DNA from: Pseudomonas sihuiensis
Lineage (GTDB): Bacteria; Pseudomonadota; Gammaproteobacteria; Pseudomonadales; Pseudomonadaceae
Length of the DNA: 64,000 nucleotides
Reading direction: 5' to 3'
Assembly (NCBI RefSeq): GCF_900106015.1
Contig: NZ_LT629797.1
Coordinates: 4,836,001 to 4,900,000 of the forward strand
Program-made: the position numbers and the translations under genes
Part shown: positions 1 to 10,535 of the stretch, piece after piece
Layout of the letters: each line of letters begins with the position of its first letter
How positions within the stretch are numbered: position 1 is the stretch's first letter
The notes under the pieces: model-generated
What the model was told of the DNA's origin: nothing
The model's input: the letters and a program-made list of their open reading frames with translations, nothing else
Database searches by the model: none

Positions 1-1278
1 GCCTGGGAGCGCGTGCTCGATGGGGTGTCGGATGTCGATTTCTATCGCCATGACCATCGCCTGATCTTCCGCGCCATCTTCAAGCTGGCCGAGCGTAACG
101 AACCCTTCGACGTGGTGACCCTGTCCGAGCAGTTGGACAAGGAAGGGCAGCTATCGCAGGTTGGTGGCCTGGCTTATCTCGCCGAGCTGGCGAAGAACAC
201 GCCGTCGGTGGCCAACATCAAGGCCTATGCGCAGATCATTCGTGAGCGCGCCACGCTGCGCAAACTTATCAGCATCAGCAACGAGATTGCCGACAGTGCC
301 TACGCCCCGGAAGGCCGCACCGGCGAGGAAATTCTCGACGAAGCGGAGCGCCTGATCTTCCAGATCGCCGAAGACCGCCCCAAGACCGGTGGGCCGGTGG
401 GTATCAACGACATTCTGGTCAAGGCCATTGACCGCATCGACACGCTGTTCAACAACGGTGACGCGATCACCGGTCTGTCCACCGGCTTCGATGATCTGGA
501 TGGCAAGACCAGCGGCCTGCAGCCGGCCGATCTGGTGATCGTCGCCGGTCGTCCGTCGATGGGTAAGACCACTTTCGCCATGAACCTGGTGGAAAACGCC
601 CTGATGCGCAGCGACAAGGCGATCCTCGTCTACTCGCTGGAAATGCCCTCGGAATCCATCGTGATTCGTATGCTGGCGTCCCTGGGGCGCATCGACCAGA
701 CCAAGGTGCGTGCCGGTCAGCTCGACGACGACGACTGGCCGCGCCTGACCAGCGCGGTCAACCTGCTCAACGACCGCAAGCTGTTTATCGACGATACGGC
801 GGGCATTTCCCCCAGCGAGATGCGCGCGCGTACGCGGCGCCTGGCGCGCGAGCATGGCGAGATCGGCCTGATCATGGTCGACTACCTGCAGCTGATGCAG
901 ATTCCCGGCTCCAGCGGCGACAGCCGGGTCAACGAGATTTCCGAGATCTCGCGCTCGCTCAAGGCCCTGGCCAAGGAATTCAACTGCCCGGTCATCGCCC
1001 TGTCGCAGCTCAACCGCTCGCTGGAGCAGCGCCCCAACAAGCGCCCGGTGAACTCGGACCTGCGTGAATCCGGAGCGATCGAGCAGGACGCCGACATCAT
1101 CATGTTCGTCTACCGAGACGAGGTCTATCACCCGGAGACCGAGTACAAGGGCGTGGCCGAGATCATCATCGGCAAGCAGCGTAACGGCCCCATCGGCACC
1201 GTGCGTCTGGCCTTCCTCGGCAAGTATTCTCGTTTCGAGAACCTGGCGCCGGGTAGCTACCAGTTCGAAGACGAATGA
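1..1278 (+). CDS. dnaB: Replicative DNA helicase DnaB (5' end missing)
   Basis: Hexameric helicase that unwinds DNA ahead of the replisome. The reading frame is open from base 1 (AWERVLDG...), so the start lies outside the window; 425 residues are visible and roughly 40 appear to be missing compared with the usual length near 465. Seen in order: the end of the N-terminal helical domain, the linker, then the RecA-like ATPase core with Walker A (GRPSMGKTTFAMN), the Walker B region (LIMVDYLQLM) and the late KQRNGPIG motif. It is followed by a strong hairpin terminator and by alr on the same strand, the usual pseudomonad neighbour. The GTG at base 13 is an internal valine, not a start. Confidence 0.97.
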   Translation, partial: AWERVLDGVSDVDFYRHDHRLIFRAIFKLAERNEPFDVVTLSEQLDKEGQLSQVGGLAYLAELAKNTPSVANIKAYAQIIRERATLRKLISISNEIADSAYAPEGRTGEEILDEAERLIFQIAEDRPKTGGPVGINDILVKAIDRIDTLFNNGDAITGLSTGFDDLDGKTSGLQPADLVIVAGRPSMGKTTFAMNLVENALMRSDKAILVYSLEMPSESIVIRMLASLGRIDQTKVRAGQLDDDDWPRLTSAVNLLNDRKLFIDDTAGISPSEMRARTRRLAREHGEIGLIMVDYLQLMQIPGSSGDSRVNEISEISRSLKALAKEFNCPVIALSQLNRSLEQRPNKRPVNSDLRESGAIEQDADIIMFVYRDEVYHPETEYKGVAEIIIGKQRNGPIGTVRLAFLGKYSRFENLAPGSYQFEDE

Positions 1279-1312
1279 GATTCTCAGCCCGGGCGTAGTA
1301 GGGGCGAGTTCT

Positions 1313-1366
1313 GTAGCCCGGATGCAATCCGGGGCTCTCGGCGCAGAAGCTCCCGGATACGCTCCA
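1313..1366. repeat. Degenerate GTAGCCCGGAT-type intergenic palindrome
   Basis: Begins GTAGCCCGGATGCAATCCGG and ends in a decayed second arm (CCCGGATACGC). The same element occurs in full form at 35431-35489 and as a half copy at 38080-38100. It sits between dnaB and its terminator. Confidence 0.6.
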
Positions 1367-1374
1367 GATCAATG

Positions 1375-1413
1375 AAAACGGGCGCCCAGCGGTTAAGATG
1401 GGCGCCCGTTTTT
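1375..1413 (+). terminator. Rho-independent terminator after dnaB
   Basis: Thirteen-base perfect inverted repeat: AAAACGGGCGCCC at 1375-1387 pairs with GGGCGCCCGTTTT at 1400-1412, with a 12-base loop and a run of T at the end. It overlaps the ATG at 1398, which argues that alr starts downstream, at 1431. Confidence 0.85.
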
Positions 1414-1430
1414 CGTTCAGGCCTTCTGTC

Positions 1431-2507
1431 ATGCGTCCGCTTGCCGCCATCGTCGACCTTTCCGCCATCGCTCATAACTACGCCGCCGCCAAGCGCTGCG
1501 CGCCCGGGCGTCAGGCCTTCGCGGTGGTCAAGGCCAATGCCTACGGGCATGGCGTGCGCGAGGTGGTGACGGCGCTGCACGATGTCGCCGATGGTTTTGC
1601 CGTGGCTTGCCTAGAGGAGGCCGCAGAGGTACGGGCGATGCATGGTCAAGCGCGCATTCTGCTGCTCGAAGGTTGCTTCGAGGCCAGTGAATACGCCATT
1701 GCTGCGCAGCTGGGCCTGGATGTGGTGCTGCGGAGTGCAGCGCAGGCCGAGGCGCTGCTTACCAGTGAACTGGTGCGCCCGCTCAATGTCTGGCTAAAGC
1801 TGGACTCGGGTATGCATCGTCTGGGGTTTGAGGCTGCCAGTCTGCGTCAGTGGCACGCCAGGCTGGAAGATGCGGGGCAAGTGGCAGAGCTCAACCTGCT
1901 TAGCCACTTCGCATGCGCCGACGAGCGCAATCACCCGCTCACCGAGTTGCAGGTCGAGCGTTTTCTCGAGGTGCTGGATCTGGATTTCAACCATCGCTCA
2001 CTGGCCAACTCGGCGGCCGTGCTGACCATTCCTGCCGCGCATATGGACTGGCTGCGCCCCGGCATCATGCTCTATGGCGCCACACCGTTCGCCGAACTGA
2101 GTGCGCGTGAGCTCGGCCTGAAACCGGCCATGACCCTGGCTGCGCGTGTGATCGCCGTGCGTGAGGTGGCGGTCGGTGAGAGCGTTGGTTATGGCGCGAC
2201 CTGGGTGGCCGAGCGGCCTTCGCGTATTGCCACGGTCAGCTGCGGTTATGCCGATGGTTATCCGCGCCATGCGCCCAGCGGCACGCCGGTGCTGGTCGAG
2301 GGGCAGCGTGCTGTGCTGGCGGGCCGGGTGTCGATGGACATGCTGGCGGTAGATATCACGGACCTGCCCGAGGCCGATATCGACTCGCCGGTGGAGCTGT
2401 GGGGCAGCCAATTGCCGGTGGATGAGGTGGCCACAGCGTGCGGCACCATCGGCTACGAGTTGCTGACCAAGGTCACCGCGCGGGTGCCTCGGCGCTATAT
2501 CGGCTGA
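1431..2507 (+). CDS. alr: Alanine racemase
   Basis: PLP enzyme that interconverts L- and D-alanine for peptidoglycan synthesis, in the cytoplasm. The 358-residue protein has the PLP-lysine motif near residue 35 (VVKANAYGHG), a TIM-barrel body, the GIMLYG segment and the C-terminal beta domain containing the catalytic tyrosine region (VGYGATW) and the RVSMDM motif. An in-frame ATG at 1398 lies inside the dnaB terminator hairpin, so the ATG at 1431 (MRPLAAIVDL) is chosen; this also gives the usual family N-terminus. Pseudomonads usually have a second, periplasmic racemase elsewhere (DadX or Bsr type); this copy has no signal peptide and is next to dnaB, as expected for biosynthetic Alr. Confidence 0.95.
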   Translation: MRPLAAIVDLSAIAHNYAAAKRCAPGRQAFAVVKANAYGHGVREVVTALHDVADGFAVACLEEAAEVRAMHGQARILLLEGCFEASEYAIAAQLGLDVVLRSAAQAEALLTSELVRPLNVWLKLDSGMHRLGFEAASLRQWHARLEDAGQVAELNLLSHFACADERNHPLTELQVERFLEVLDLDFNHRSLANSAAVLTIPAAHMDWLRPGIMLYGATPFAELSARELGLKPAMTLAARVIAVREVAVGESVGYGATWVAERPSRIATVSCGYADGYPRHAPSGTPVLVEGQRAVLAGRVSMDMLAVDITDLPEADIDSPVELWGSQLPVDEVATACGTIGYELLTKVTARVPRRYIG

Positions 2508-4415
2508 TCAGGCCAGCCCGCTCGGGACTTTCAGTACGTCCAGCTCCAGGCAGGCCTGCTCGCTGAGCTCGCCATCGTCGCCATGCACGCATAGGCCCGA
2601 ACGCCCTTGCTCCTTGACCCGGTAAAGAGCTGTATCGGCTGCTTTGTAAATGCCAGTGAAGTTCTTCGCATGGCGCGGATAGAGCGCCACGCCGATGCTG
2701 ATGGTCACCTGCAGACGTTCGGCGCCGTAGTGCACGGGGGTCGCCAGCTCAGCCAGCAGGCGCTCGGCAATTTCCCGGGCCTGGCTTTCGGCATCGCTGC
2801 CACAGATCAGCGCGGCGAACTCATCGCCGCCCAGGCGGGCCACCGCATCACCGGCGCGCACATGTTCACGCAGGCGCCTGGCAATTACCTGCAGCATCAG
2901 ATCACCAGCCGCGTGGCCAAAACGGTCATTGATCGGCTTGAAGTGATCCAGATCGATCAGCAGCAACGCGATGCTTTCCTTGTGCCGCTCGGCGTGCGCC
3001 AGGGCTGATTCGCAGCGCTCGACCAGGTAGCGACGGTTGGGCAGTTCGGTGAGCGAGTCGTGGAAGGCGGCGTACTGCAGTTCGCGCTCGCGGTCGCGCA
3101 ACTGCTCGTTGGTTGCAGCCAGTTCAGCGGTACGCATGGTCACTGCCGCCTGAAGTTCGTCGGCGCTGGCCTGCAGTTGGGCCAGGCGTGCGGTCTTCTC
3201 GCGGTCCGCCTGCTGCAGCGCGACAGCGCGTTCCTGCTTGAGTATCTGGATGCGATAAGCCAGGGCAAAGGAGAACAGGATGGATTCGGCGGCCACGGCC
3301 AGCGGGAAGATGTGAGCGTTCCACTCGGCTGGTTGCAGCACGCCGGTGGTGCGCAGCAGGAGGATGCTGACGCTGCCCAGGACCAGACCGTAGCCGTAGA
3401 GATACAGCAGCGCCGGGAAGAAGCCCTGGCGCCAGCGGATCAGGGCGCTGCCCAACGCAGCGGGGATGCTGGTCAGTGAGAGCAGGGCGATGGCCCATGC
3501 GGCCAGGTAACGCTGCTCGAACAGGTTCAGGACGATGGCGATGAGATAGATCACGCAGGCCATATTCAGCAGGTGATGCGCCCAGCGCACGTAGATACGC
3601 GTTTGCAGCAGGGCCTGGGTGAAGCGGCTGGCGAACAGCCCCCACAGCGATGGCAGGGTAATGCGGTCGAGCCATGGCGGTACCGCATGATTCGGCCACA
3701 GGTACTGCGCGCCGTGGCCGGTCATGCTCATGATGAACAGCAAGGCGAAGGCGGTAGTCAGTACGTACCAGAAATAAGCCTTGTCGCGCAGCGAGATAAG
3801 GATGAACAGGTTGTACAGCAGCAGCGCGAAGACCACGCCATAGATCGCGCCGAGCGCCAGGTTCTCGCGGGCTGCCAGTTGCGTGAGGTCTTCGAGTTGC
3901 CAGATGCGCAGGGGGAAGGAGTTACCCGCCGGATCGAAGGCGCGCAGATAGAGGGTCATGGGCTGCTCGCCAATCGCGGGCAGGTCGAACACCATGCGGC
4001 GGTAGGGATGGTCGCGGCTCTCGGTGAATGGCACGCGTTCGCCAGCCTGTCGTAGTTGCCAGCCGCCCTGTGCATCGGCCTGGTAGAGCTGCAGGTCGAG
4101 CTGGGTCACCGAGCCGACTTCCAGCACCCAGCGCTCGGGTGCCTGCTCATCACGCTGCAGGGTGAGTTTGACCCACCAGGGGTTCAGACTTTGGCCAACG
4201 CTGGCGCGGCCATTGGCGGGCTGAAAGCGTGCCTGCTGTTCGGGGGCGGAAATGTTGTCGATGCTCAGTGTGCCCTGAGTATCCTCCAGTAGCTCGATAT
4301 GGGCATTGAGCGGCATGCCGCTACTGGCGTCGGTGAGCACCATGGATGCGTGTGCCAGGCCGCAAGCGGACAAGCCCAGCAAAACAACGAGCAGGAGGAT
4401 ATGGCGCTGCAGCAT
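2508..4415 (-). CDS. nicD: 7TM-DISM sensor diguanylate cyclase (NicD-like)
   Basis: Membrane sensor that makes cyclic-di-GMP. The 635-residue protein has a signal peptide (about residues 1-23), a periplasmic 7TMR-DISM extracellular domain (about 40-190), seven membrane segments (about 195-385), a short coiled coil (about 390-445) and a C-terminal GGDEF domain. The active-site loop reads RLGGDEF and is preceded at the proper distance by an RAGD inhibitory-site motif, so the cyclase should be active and product-inhibited. Its place between alr and a YgiQ gene matches P. aeruginosa PA4929, described as NicD, a cyclase linked to nutrient-induced biofilm dispersal; the symbol rests on that synteny and architecture. 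A perfect 16-bp palindrome lies 30 bases upstream of the start. Confidence 0.85.
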   Translation of the reverse strand: MLQRHILLLVVLLGLSACGLAHASMVLTDASSGMPLNAHIELLEDTQGTLSIDNISAPEQQARFQPANGRASVGQSLNPWWVKLTLQRDEQAPERWVLEVGSVTQLDLQLYQADAQGGWQLRQAGERVPFTESRDHPYRRMVFDLPAIGEQPMTLYLRAFDPAGNSFPLRIWQLEDLTQLAARENLALGAIYGVVFALLLYNLFILISLRDKAYFWYVLTTAFALLFIMSMTGHGAQYLWPNHAVPPWLDRITLPSLWGLFASRFTQALLQTRIYVRWAHHLLNMACVIYLIAIVLNLFEQRYLAAWAIALLSLTSIPAALGSALIRWRQGFFPALLYLYGYGLVLGSVSILLLRTTGVLQPAEWNAHIFPLAVAAESILFSFALAYRIQILKQERAVALQQADREKTARLAQLQASADELQAAVTMRTAELAATNEQLRDRERELQYAAFHDSLTELPNRRYLVERCESALAHAERHKESIALLLIDLDHFKPINDRFGHAAGDLMLQVIARRLREHVRAGDAVARLGGDEFAALICGSDAESQAREIAERLLAELATPVHYGAERLQVTISIGVALYPRHAKNFTGIYKAADTALYRVKEQGRSGLCVHGDDGELSEQACLELDVLKVPSGLA

Positions 4416-4444
4416 GGGTTTCCCGAAAACAGCTGGCCGATTTT

Positions 4445-4460
4445 CTGAGCATATGCTCAG
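4445..4460. promoter_or_regulatory. Perfect 16-bp palindrome upstream of the diguanylate cyclase gene
   Basis: CTGAGCATATGCTCAG is a perfect dyad 30 bases before the start codon on the minus strand. Its size and position suit an operator for a dimeric regulator. No matching regulator is identified in the window. Confidence 0.4.
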
Positions 4461-4646
4461 GATTGTTATCCGACGTAAACAAATATGGCATTAGGCTACT
4501 GCTCAGCCATGGCGGCTACTTTCATCCTTCTTGTTATCCGGATGGCATCTTGGCTAGCCCTGCATGGAAGGGAGCGGCGCCCATTTTTTCGTGGCTTGCG
4601 CGGCATCATTAAACCCAGTGCGATAGTCTGGTTTGGTCAATTTTTG

Positions 4647-4655
4647 TGCTATCAT
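4647..4655 (+). promoter_or_regulatory. Possible extended -10 promoter for ygiQ
   Basis: TGCTATCAT fits the extended -10 pattern (TGnTATnAT) in an AT-rich patch about 36 bases before the ATG. No convincing -35 box was found. Confidence 0.35.
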
Positions 4656-4690
4656 CCGCGCCCCTCGTGATAGCCCGCTGATCAAAAATT

Positions 4691-6988
<2,298 letters not shown>

Positions 6989-7005
6989 ATCATCAGCAGC
7001 ACTCA

Positions 7006-7036
7006 CGAAAAAGCCAGCACAGTGCTGGCTTTTTCG
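7006..7036 (+). terminator. Terminator after ygiQ
   Basis: Fifteen-base inverted repeat CGAAAAAGCCAGCAC / GTGCTGGCTTTTTCG around one central base. A-rich on the left and T-rich on the right, so it can work on both strands; the next gene converges from the other side. Confidence 0.85.
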
Positions 7037-7061
7037 TTGCAGAAGCCCTAGCCAGCGCCTC

Positions 7062-7084
7062 GTAGGGTGGGCTTCAGCCCACCA
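7062..7084. repeat. Short palindrome, GTAGGGTGGGC type
   Basis: GTAGGGTGGGCTTCAGCCCA followed by CCA forms a compact dyad with one central mismatch. It resembles short intergenic repeats seen widely in pseudomonads and shares the GTAGGGTG start with the longer family at 52182, 55812 and 58978. Confidence 0.5.
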
Positions 7085-7109
7085 CCGTCGCCGTGACGTG
7101 CGGCTTGTC

Positions 7110-7838
7110 TCAATCCGTGCTGAAACGGCAGGTCAGGTAGCGATTGCTCGGGCCATAGCGCAGGATCGACCACAAGCGCCTGAACAGGTAAAACGGGTGG
7201 CTGCGGTAATACGCCAGCACTGCATTGCCGACACCTTCCGAGCGGTGTTGGCGTACCTCCTTTTTCGCTGACTTCTTGAACAGCCCGGAAAACTCCCAGC
7301 GCTGGATCTGCTCGAAACGCTCATGCGGGTGCAGCCCATGGCGGCTGAACAGGCGCGCGAAGCTGGCCGGGCTGAAGTCATGCAGGTGGTGCGGGTTGCC
7401 GTCGAGTGTCGGTGTGGTCGGCACCGAGGCAATGATACGGCCGCCCTGGGCCAGCAGTCGTACGAGGTTTTCTGCCAGGCGCAGCGGGTCTGGCAGATGC
7501 TCGATGGTTTCCAGGCTGACGATGCTGTCGAAGCCTGAACTGTCGGCGAAGGTTTCGGCATTGGCGCACTGATAGCGCAGGTTGGGTCGCTGATAATTCG
7601 CCTGCGCGTAGGCAATGGCTTCGGGATCGATGTCGATACCGGTGATCTGCTTGTCCGGATGCCGTTCGGCCAGCAATGCACTGCCATATCCACAGCCGCA
7701 CGCCATATCGAGCACGCGCGAGCCTGTCAGCGCGTCGCTGGCGAATTCGTAGCGCTGCATGTGCAACTCGAGAGTGGCCAGGTCGGCGGCCAGGCGATCA
7801 TCCATCTTCAAGGGATAGATGCGTTCAAGGGTGTGCAT
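7110..7838 (-). CDS. Class I SAM-dependent methyltransferase
   Basis: Cytoplasmic methyltransferase of unknown substrate. With this start it has 242 residues; the SAM-binding motif I reads VLDMACGCGYGSALL near residue 45, followed by the acidic motif II (GIDIDPEA) and a motif IV region (FDSIVSLETIEHLPDP), the layout of the Methyltransf_11/25 group. The start at 7838 (MHTLERIYPL) is preferred because AAGGA lies nine bases before it. An ATG at 7919 would add 27 residues but has no ribosome site. It stands alone, convergent with ygiQ and divergent from the beta-helix lipoprotein. The C-terminal end (HPFYLFRRLWSIL) suggests surface-polysaccharide type methyltransferases, but this is a guess. Confidence 0.8.
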   Translation of the reverse strand: MHTLERIYPLKMDDRLAADLATLELHMQRYEFASDALTGSRVLDMACGCGYGSALLAERHPDKQITGIDIDPEAIAYAQANYQRPNLRYQCANAETFADSSGFDSIVSLETIEHLPDPLRLAENLVRLLAQGGRIIASVPTTPTLDGNPHHLHDFSPASFARLFSRHGLHPHERFEQIQRWEFSGLFKKSAKKEVRQHRSEGVGNAVLAYYRSHPFYLFRRLWSILRYGPSNRYLTCRFSTD

Positions 7839-7950
7839 GGCGGCCTGTCCTTGGGCTGCGGAAGTGTTCGTAGTCTGTTGCTTGCCGATAGGGGCTGCAA
7901 GCATCTCCCTTGGTTTCATGGCGCAGCTTGTGAGGGTTGGCTTGTCTATT

Positions 7951-7972
7951 TTCTGGTACTATAGTTCCAGAA
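7951..7972. promoter_or_regulatory. 22-bp dyad operator overlapping a -10 box
   Basis: TTCTGG-T-ACTATAGT-T-CCAGAA is a palindrome with one mismatched pair. The sequence TACTAT inside it is a plausible -10 box, with TTGGCT/TTGTCT upstream as -35, so a bound repressor would block initiation. It lies 27 bases before the ATG of the beta-helix lipoprotein gene. Confidence 0.55.
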
Positions 7973-7999
7973 TATAAAAACAACAGTGGAGCTCCCATC

Positions 8000-9241
8000 A
8001 TGCGCCTTGCCGCCCCCTCGTTTATTGCTCTGTCCTTGCTGCTGACAGCATGCGGGGAGAGCGAAGCGCCGCCCGTGGCCAGTCTCGACTTTCAGAAGCA
8101 ACTGCAGACGCAGCTGATCAAGGCCAAACCGGGTGAGGTAATCGAGATTCCCGCCGGCACCTGGCAGCTCGACCGCAGTCTTAGTCTCAAGGTCAGTGGC
8201 GTGACGTTGCGCGGTGCCGGCATGGATCAGAGCATCCTCAACTTCAAGGGCCAGAAGTCCGGCGCCGAAGGGCTGTTGGTGAACGCTTCCGACTTCACCA
8301 TCGAGGACCTGGCGCTGGAGGACACCAAGGGCGATGCGCTCAAGGTGGTTGGCGGCCAGAACATCATCATCCGTCGCGTGCGCACCGAGTGGACCAATGG
8401 CCCGGCTACCGAGAATGGTGCCTATGGCATCTATCCGGTACAGACCGAGAATGTGCTGATCGACGGCGTGGTGGCCATCGCTGCCTCGGACGCCGGCATC
8501 TACGTCGGCCAGTCGCGCAACGTGGTGGTGCGCAACAGCCGTGCCGAGCGCAACGTCGCCGGTATCGAGATCGAGAACACCATCGGTGCCGACGTTTACG
8601 ACAACGTCGCCACCGGCAACACCGGCGGCATTCTGGTATTCAACATGCCCAACCTGCCGCAGCCAGGACACACCACACGCGTCTACCGCAACAAGGTCGA
8701 GAGCAACAACCACAAGAACTTCGGCCACAAGGGCACGCCAGTCGCCAGTGTGCCGGCGGGCTCTGGCGTGCTGGTCAACTCCAACGACAAGGTGGAGATT
8801 TTCGATAACGATATTGGCGACCACCGCACGGCCAACGTGATCGTCAGCAGCTACTTCAGCACCGGCTACACCGACCTCTCCACCGAGGCGGACTTCGATC
8901 CCTACCCGGAGGCCATTCATATTCATGGCAACCGCTTCGGACCGGGCGGCGACAGCCCCGACAACCTCGAGCTGAAAGCGCTGAGGCTGGCCAAGTTCGG
9001 TCTCAATGGCCGCCTGCCGGACATCCTCTGGGATGGTTACGTGAACCCTGAAAAACTGGTCGATGGCAAGCTGCCGGCTGAGTTGGCCATCTGCATCGAC
9101 AATGGCGATGCCGGCATCGTCAACGTCGACGGCCCCGGCGGCTACAAGAACATCAGCACGGACATCGAGCCGCACCGCTGCGAGCTGCCTCGTCTTCCTG
9201 CCGTCGAGCTGCGCGCAGCCCTGGCCGAGGCAGGTAAGTAA
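8000..9241 (+). CDS. Parallel beta-helix repeat lipoprotein
   Basis: Predicted surface or periplasmic lipoprotein. The signal peptide ends in the lipobox LLTAC with cysteine 18, followed by GESE. The 413-residue body has repeated short beta-strand rungs (about residues 40-290: VTLRGAGMDQS, FTIEDLALEDT, NVLIDGVVAI, NVVVRNSRAERN, DVYDNVATGN) as in pectate-lyase-like right-handed beta helices. From memory, this family (TIGR03805-like) is found beside a diheme cytochrome of the TIGR03806/SO_2930 type, and here that gene follows after two bases. The ATG at 8000 is chosen over an earlier in-frame ATG at 7937 because it alone gives a lipoprotein signal and the dyad operator would otherwise lie in the coding region. 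No carbohydrate-active residues could be assigned. Confidence 0.85.
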   Translation: MRLAAPSFIALSLLLTACGESEAPPVASLDFQKQLQTQLIKAKPGEVIEIPAGTWQLDRSLSLKVSGVTLRGAGMDQSILNFKGQKSGAEGLLVNASDFTIEDLALEDTKGDALKVVGGQNIIIRRVRTEWTNGPATENGAYGIYPVQTENVLIDGVVAIAASDAGIYVGQSRNVVVRNSRAERNVAGIEIENTIGADVYDNVATGNTGGILVFNMPNLPQPGHTTRVYRNKVESNNHKNFGHKGTPVASVPAGSGVLVNSNDKVEIFDNDIGDHRTANVIVSSYFSTGYTDLSTEADFDPYPEAIHIHGNRFGPGGDSPDNLELKALRLAKFGLNGRLPDILWDGYVNPEKLVDGKLPAELAICIDNGDAGIVNVDGPGGYKNISTDIEPHRCELPRLPAVELRAALAEAGK

Positions 9242-9243
9242 GT

Positions 9244-10350
9244 ATGAAGTGCGCCTGGCTGTTGATCGCCGCCTCGCTGCTCGGCGCCTGTGAGCAAGCG
9301 CGTACGCCCCTGTATCTGCCCGGCAGTGAAAACTACCCGCACAAGCTCAGCGCCTGGGGTGTGCTGCAACAGCGTGACGGCCAGTTGCAGCCAGTCGAAG
9401 GTGTACAGCCCTACGATCTGAATACGCCGCTGTTCACCGATTATGCGCACAAGCTGCGTACGATCTGGCTGCCCGAAGGGAGCCATGCTCGCTATGCCGA
9501 AGCGCGTTTCGATTACCCCGTTGGCACCGTGCTGAGCAAAACCTTCTACTACCCGATCGATACCCAGGGCCGGTTGCAGCGCAGCGAGCAGCACGATGTC
9601 GAGGCGGTGGAACTGAAGCGGGTACGGCTGATCGAGACGCGCATCCTGCTACGTCAGGAACAGGGCTGGGTTGCCCTTCCTTACATCTGGGACGAGGCGC
9701 AACGCGAGGCCACGCTGGACTGGGCAGGCGCCAGCTTCGATCTGCAACTGCATGATGAAACTGGCGAGGTGCTGGCGGTCGACTATCAGGTGCCCGATGC
9801 CAACCAGTGTGCGGGCTGTCACGAGGAGCAGGCGGGCAAGGGCGTACAACCTCTGGGGCCGAAGGCGCGTCATCTGAACAAGGATTTCGCCTATGCCGAT
9901 GGAGCGGCCAACCAGTTGTTGCACTGGCAGGGTATCGGTTTTCTGCAAGGCGTTCCGGCTGACATGGCCGGCGTTCCACGCAACGCCCTGTGGGGCGCGC
10001 CGCGTGAAGGGGAGAGTCTGGAGCATCAGGCGCGTAGTTATCTGGATGCCAACTGCTCGCACTGCCATAACCCTGAAGGGCCGGGGCGTACCTCAGGTTT
10101 GTATCTCGATCCGGCTACACCGCTGAGCATCGCCTATGGTCTGTGCAAGCAACCCGTGGCCGCGGGCAAGGGCTCCGGTGATCGCCTGGTGGACATTCAT
10201 CCCGGTACGCCGGAAAAATCGGTGCTGAGCTTCCGCCTGCACAGCACCGATCCCAGCATCATGATGCCCGAGCTGGGCCGCTCCACCTCCCACCGCGAAG
10301 GGCTGGAGGTGATCGACCGCTGGATCGCCAGTCTCGACGGCGAGTGCTGA
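9244..10350 (+). CDS. Diheme c-type cytochrome lipoprotein (SO_2930 type)
   Basis: Predicted exported electron-transfer protein. The signal peptide ends in LLGAC (cysteine 16), so it should be lipid-anchored. Two heme c sites are visible: CAGCH at residues 189-193 and CSHCH at 271-275. The first 180 residues carry a conserved domain without heme (SAWGVLQ, LNTPLFTDYAHK, YPVGTVLSKTFYYP). The gene starts two bases after the beta-helix gene stops, so the two are co-transcribed and probably co-translated. The pair is known as a conserved association, but I know of no demonstrated function. Redox work coupled to a beta-helix enzyme or binding protein at the cell envelope is an inference. Confidence 0.85.
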   Translation: MKCAWLLIAASLLGACEQARTPLYLPGSENYPHKLSAWGVLQQRDGQLQPVEGVQPYDLNTPLFTDYAHKLRTIWLPEGSHARYAEARFDYPVGTVLSKTFYYPIDTQGRLQRSEQHDVEAVELKRVRLIETRILLRQEQGWVALPYIWDEAQREATLDWAGASFDLQLHDETGEVLAVDYQVPDANQCAGCHEEQAGKGVQPLGPKARHLNKDFAYADGAANQLLHWQGIGFLQGVPADMAGVPRNALWGAPREGESLEHQARSYLDANCSHCHNPEGPGRTSGLYLDPATPLSIAYGLCKQPVAAGKGSGDRLVDIHPGTPEKSVLSFRLHSTDPSIMMPELGRSTSHREGLEVIDRWIASLDGEC

Positions 10351-10482
10351 AGTCGCGCTTAATTATCATCAGTGCTGCCGACGCCTGCTCTATAGTTGTG
10401 CATCCATCCGAGCTTGGTGCGGACAATGCCCTGATAAGGTGCTTGTGGGGTGCGGCACGCTGGGAAACAAGCGGGTTGCCTC

Positions 10483-10498
10483 TGGCATAAGTCTTGCG
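10483..10498 (+). promoter_or_regulatory. Sigma-54 promoter of the transglutaminase/ATP-grasp cluster
   Basis: TGGCATAAGTCTTGCG has the exact GG-N10-GC spacing and close to the consensus TGGCAC-N5-TTGC. Transcription would start about a dozen bases downstream, ahead of the AGGAGG ribosome site at 10525-10530. Sigma-54 control implies an enhancer-binding activator, NtrC being the obvious candidate. Confidence 0.7.
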
Positions 10499-10535
10499 CT
10501 GCACTGAGTATCGTCCAGGCTAGCAGGAGGCCGCC

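Noticed and set aside
1398..1430. Earlier ATG for alr
   Set aside because: It falls inside the dnaB terminator hairpin and adds residues that do not match alanine racemases.
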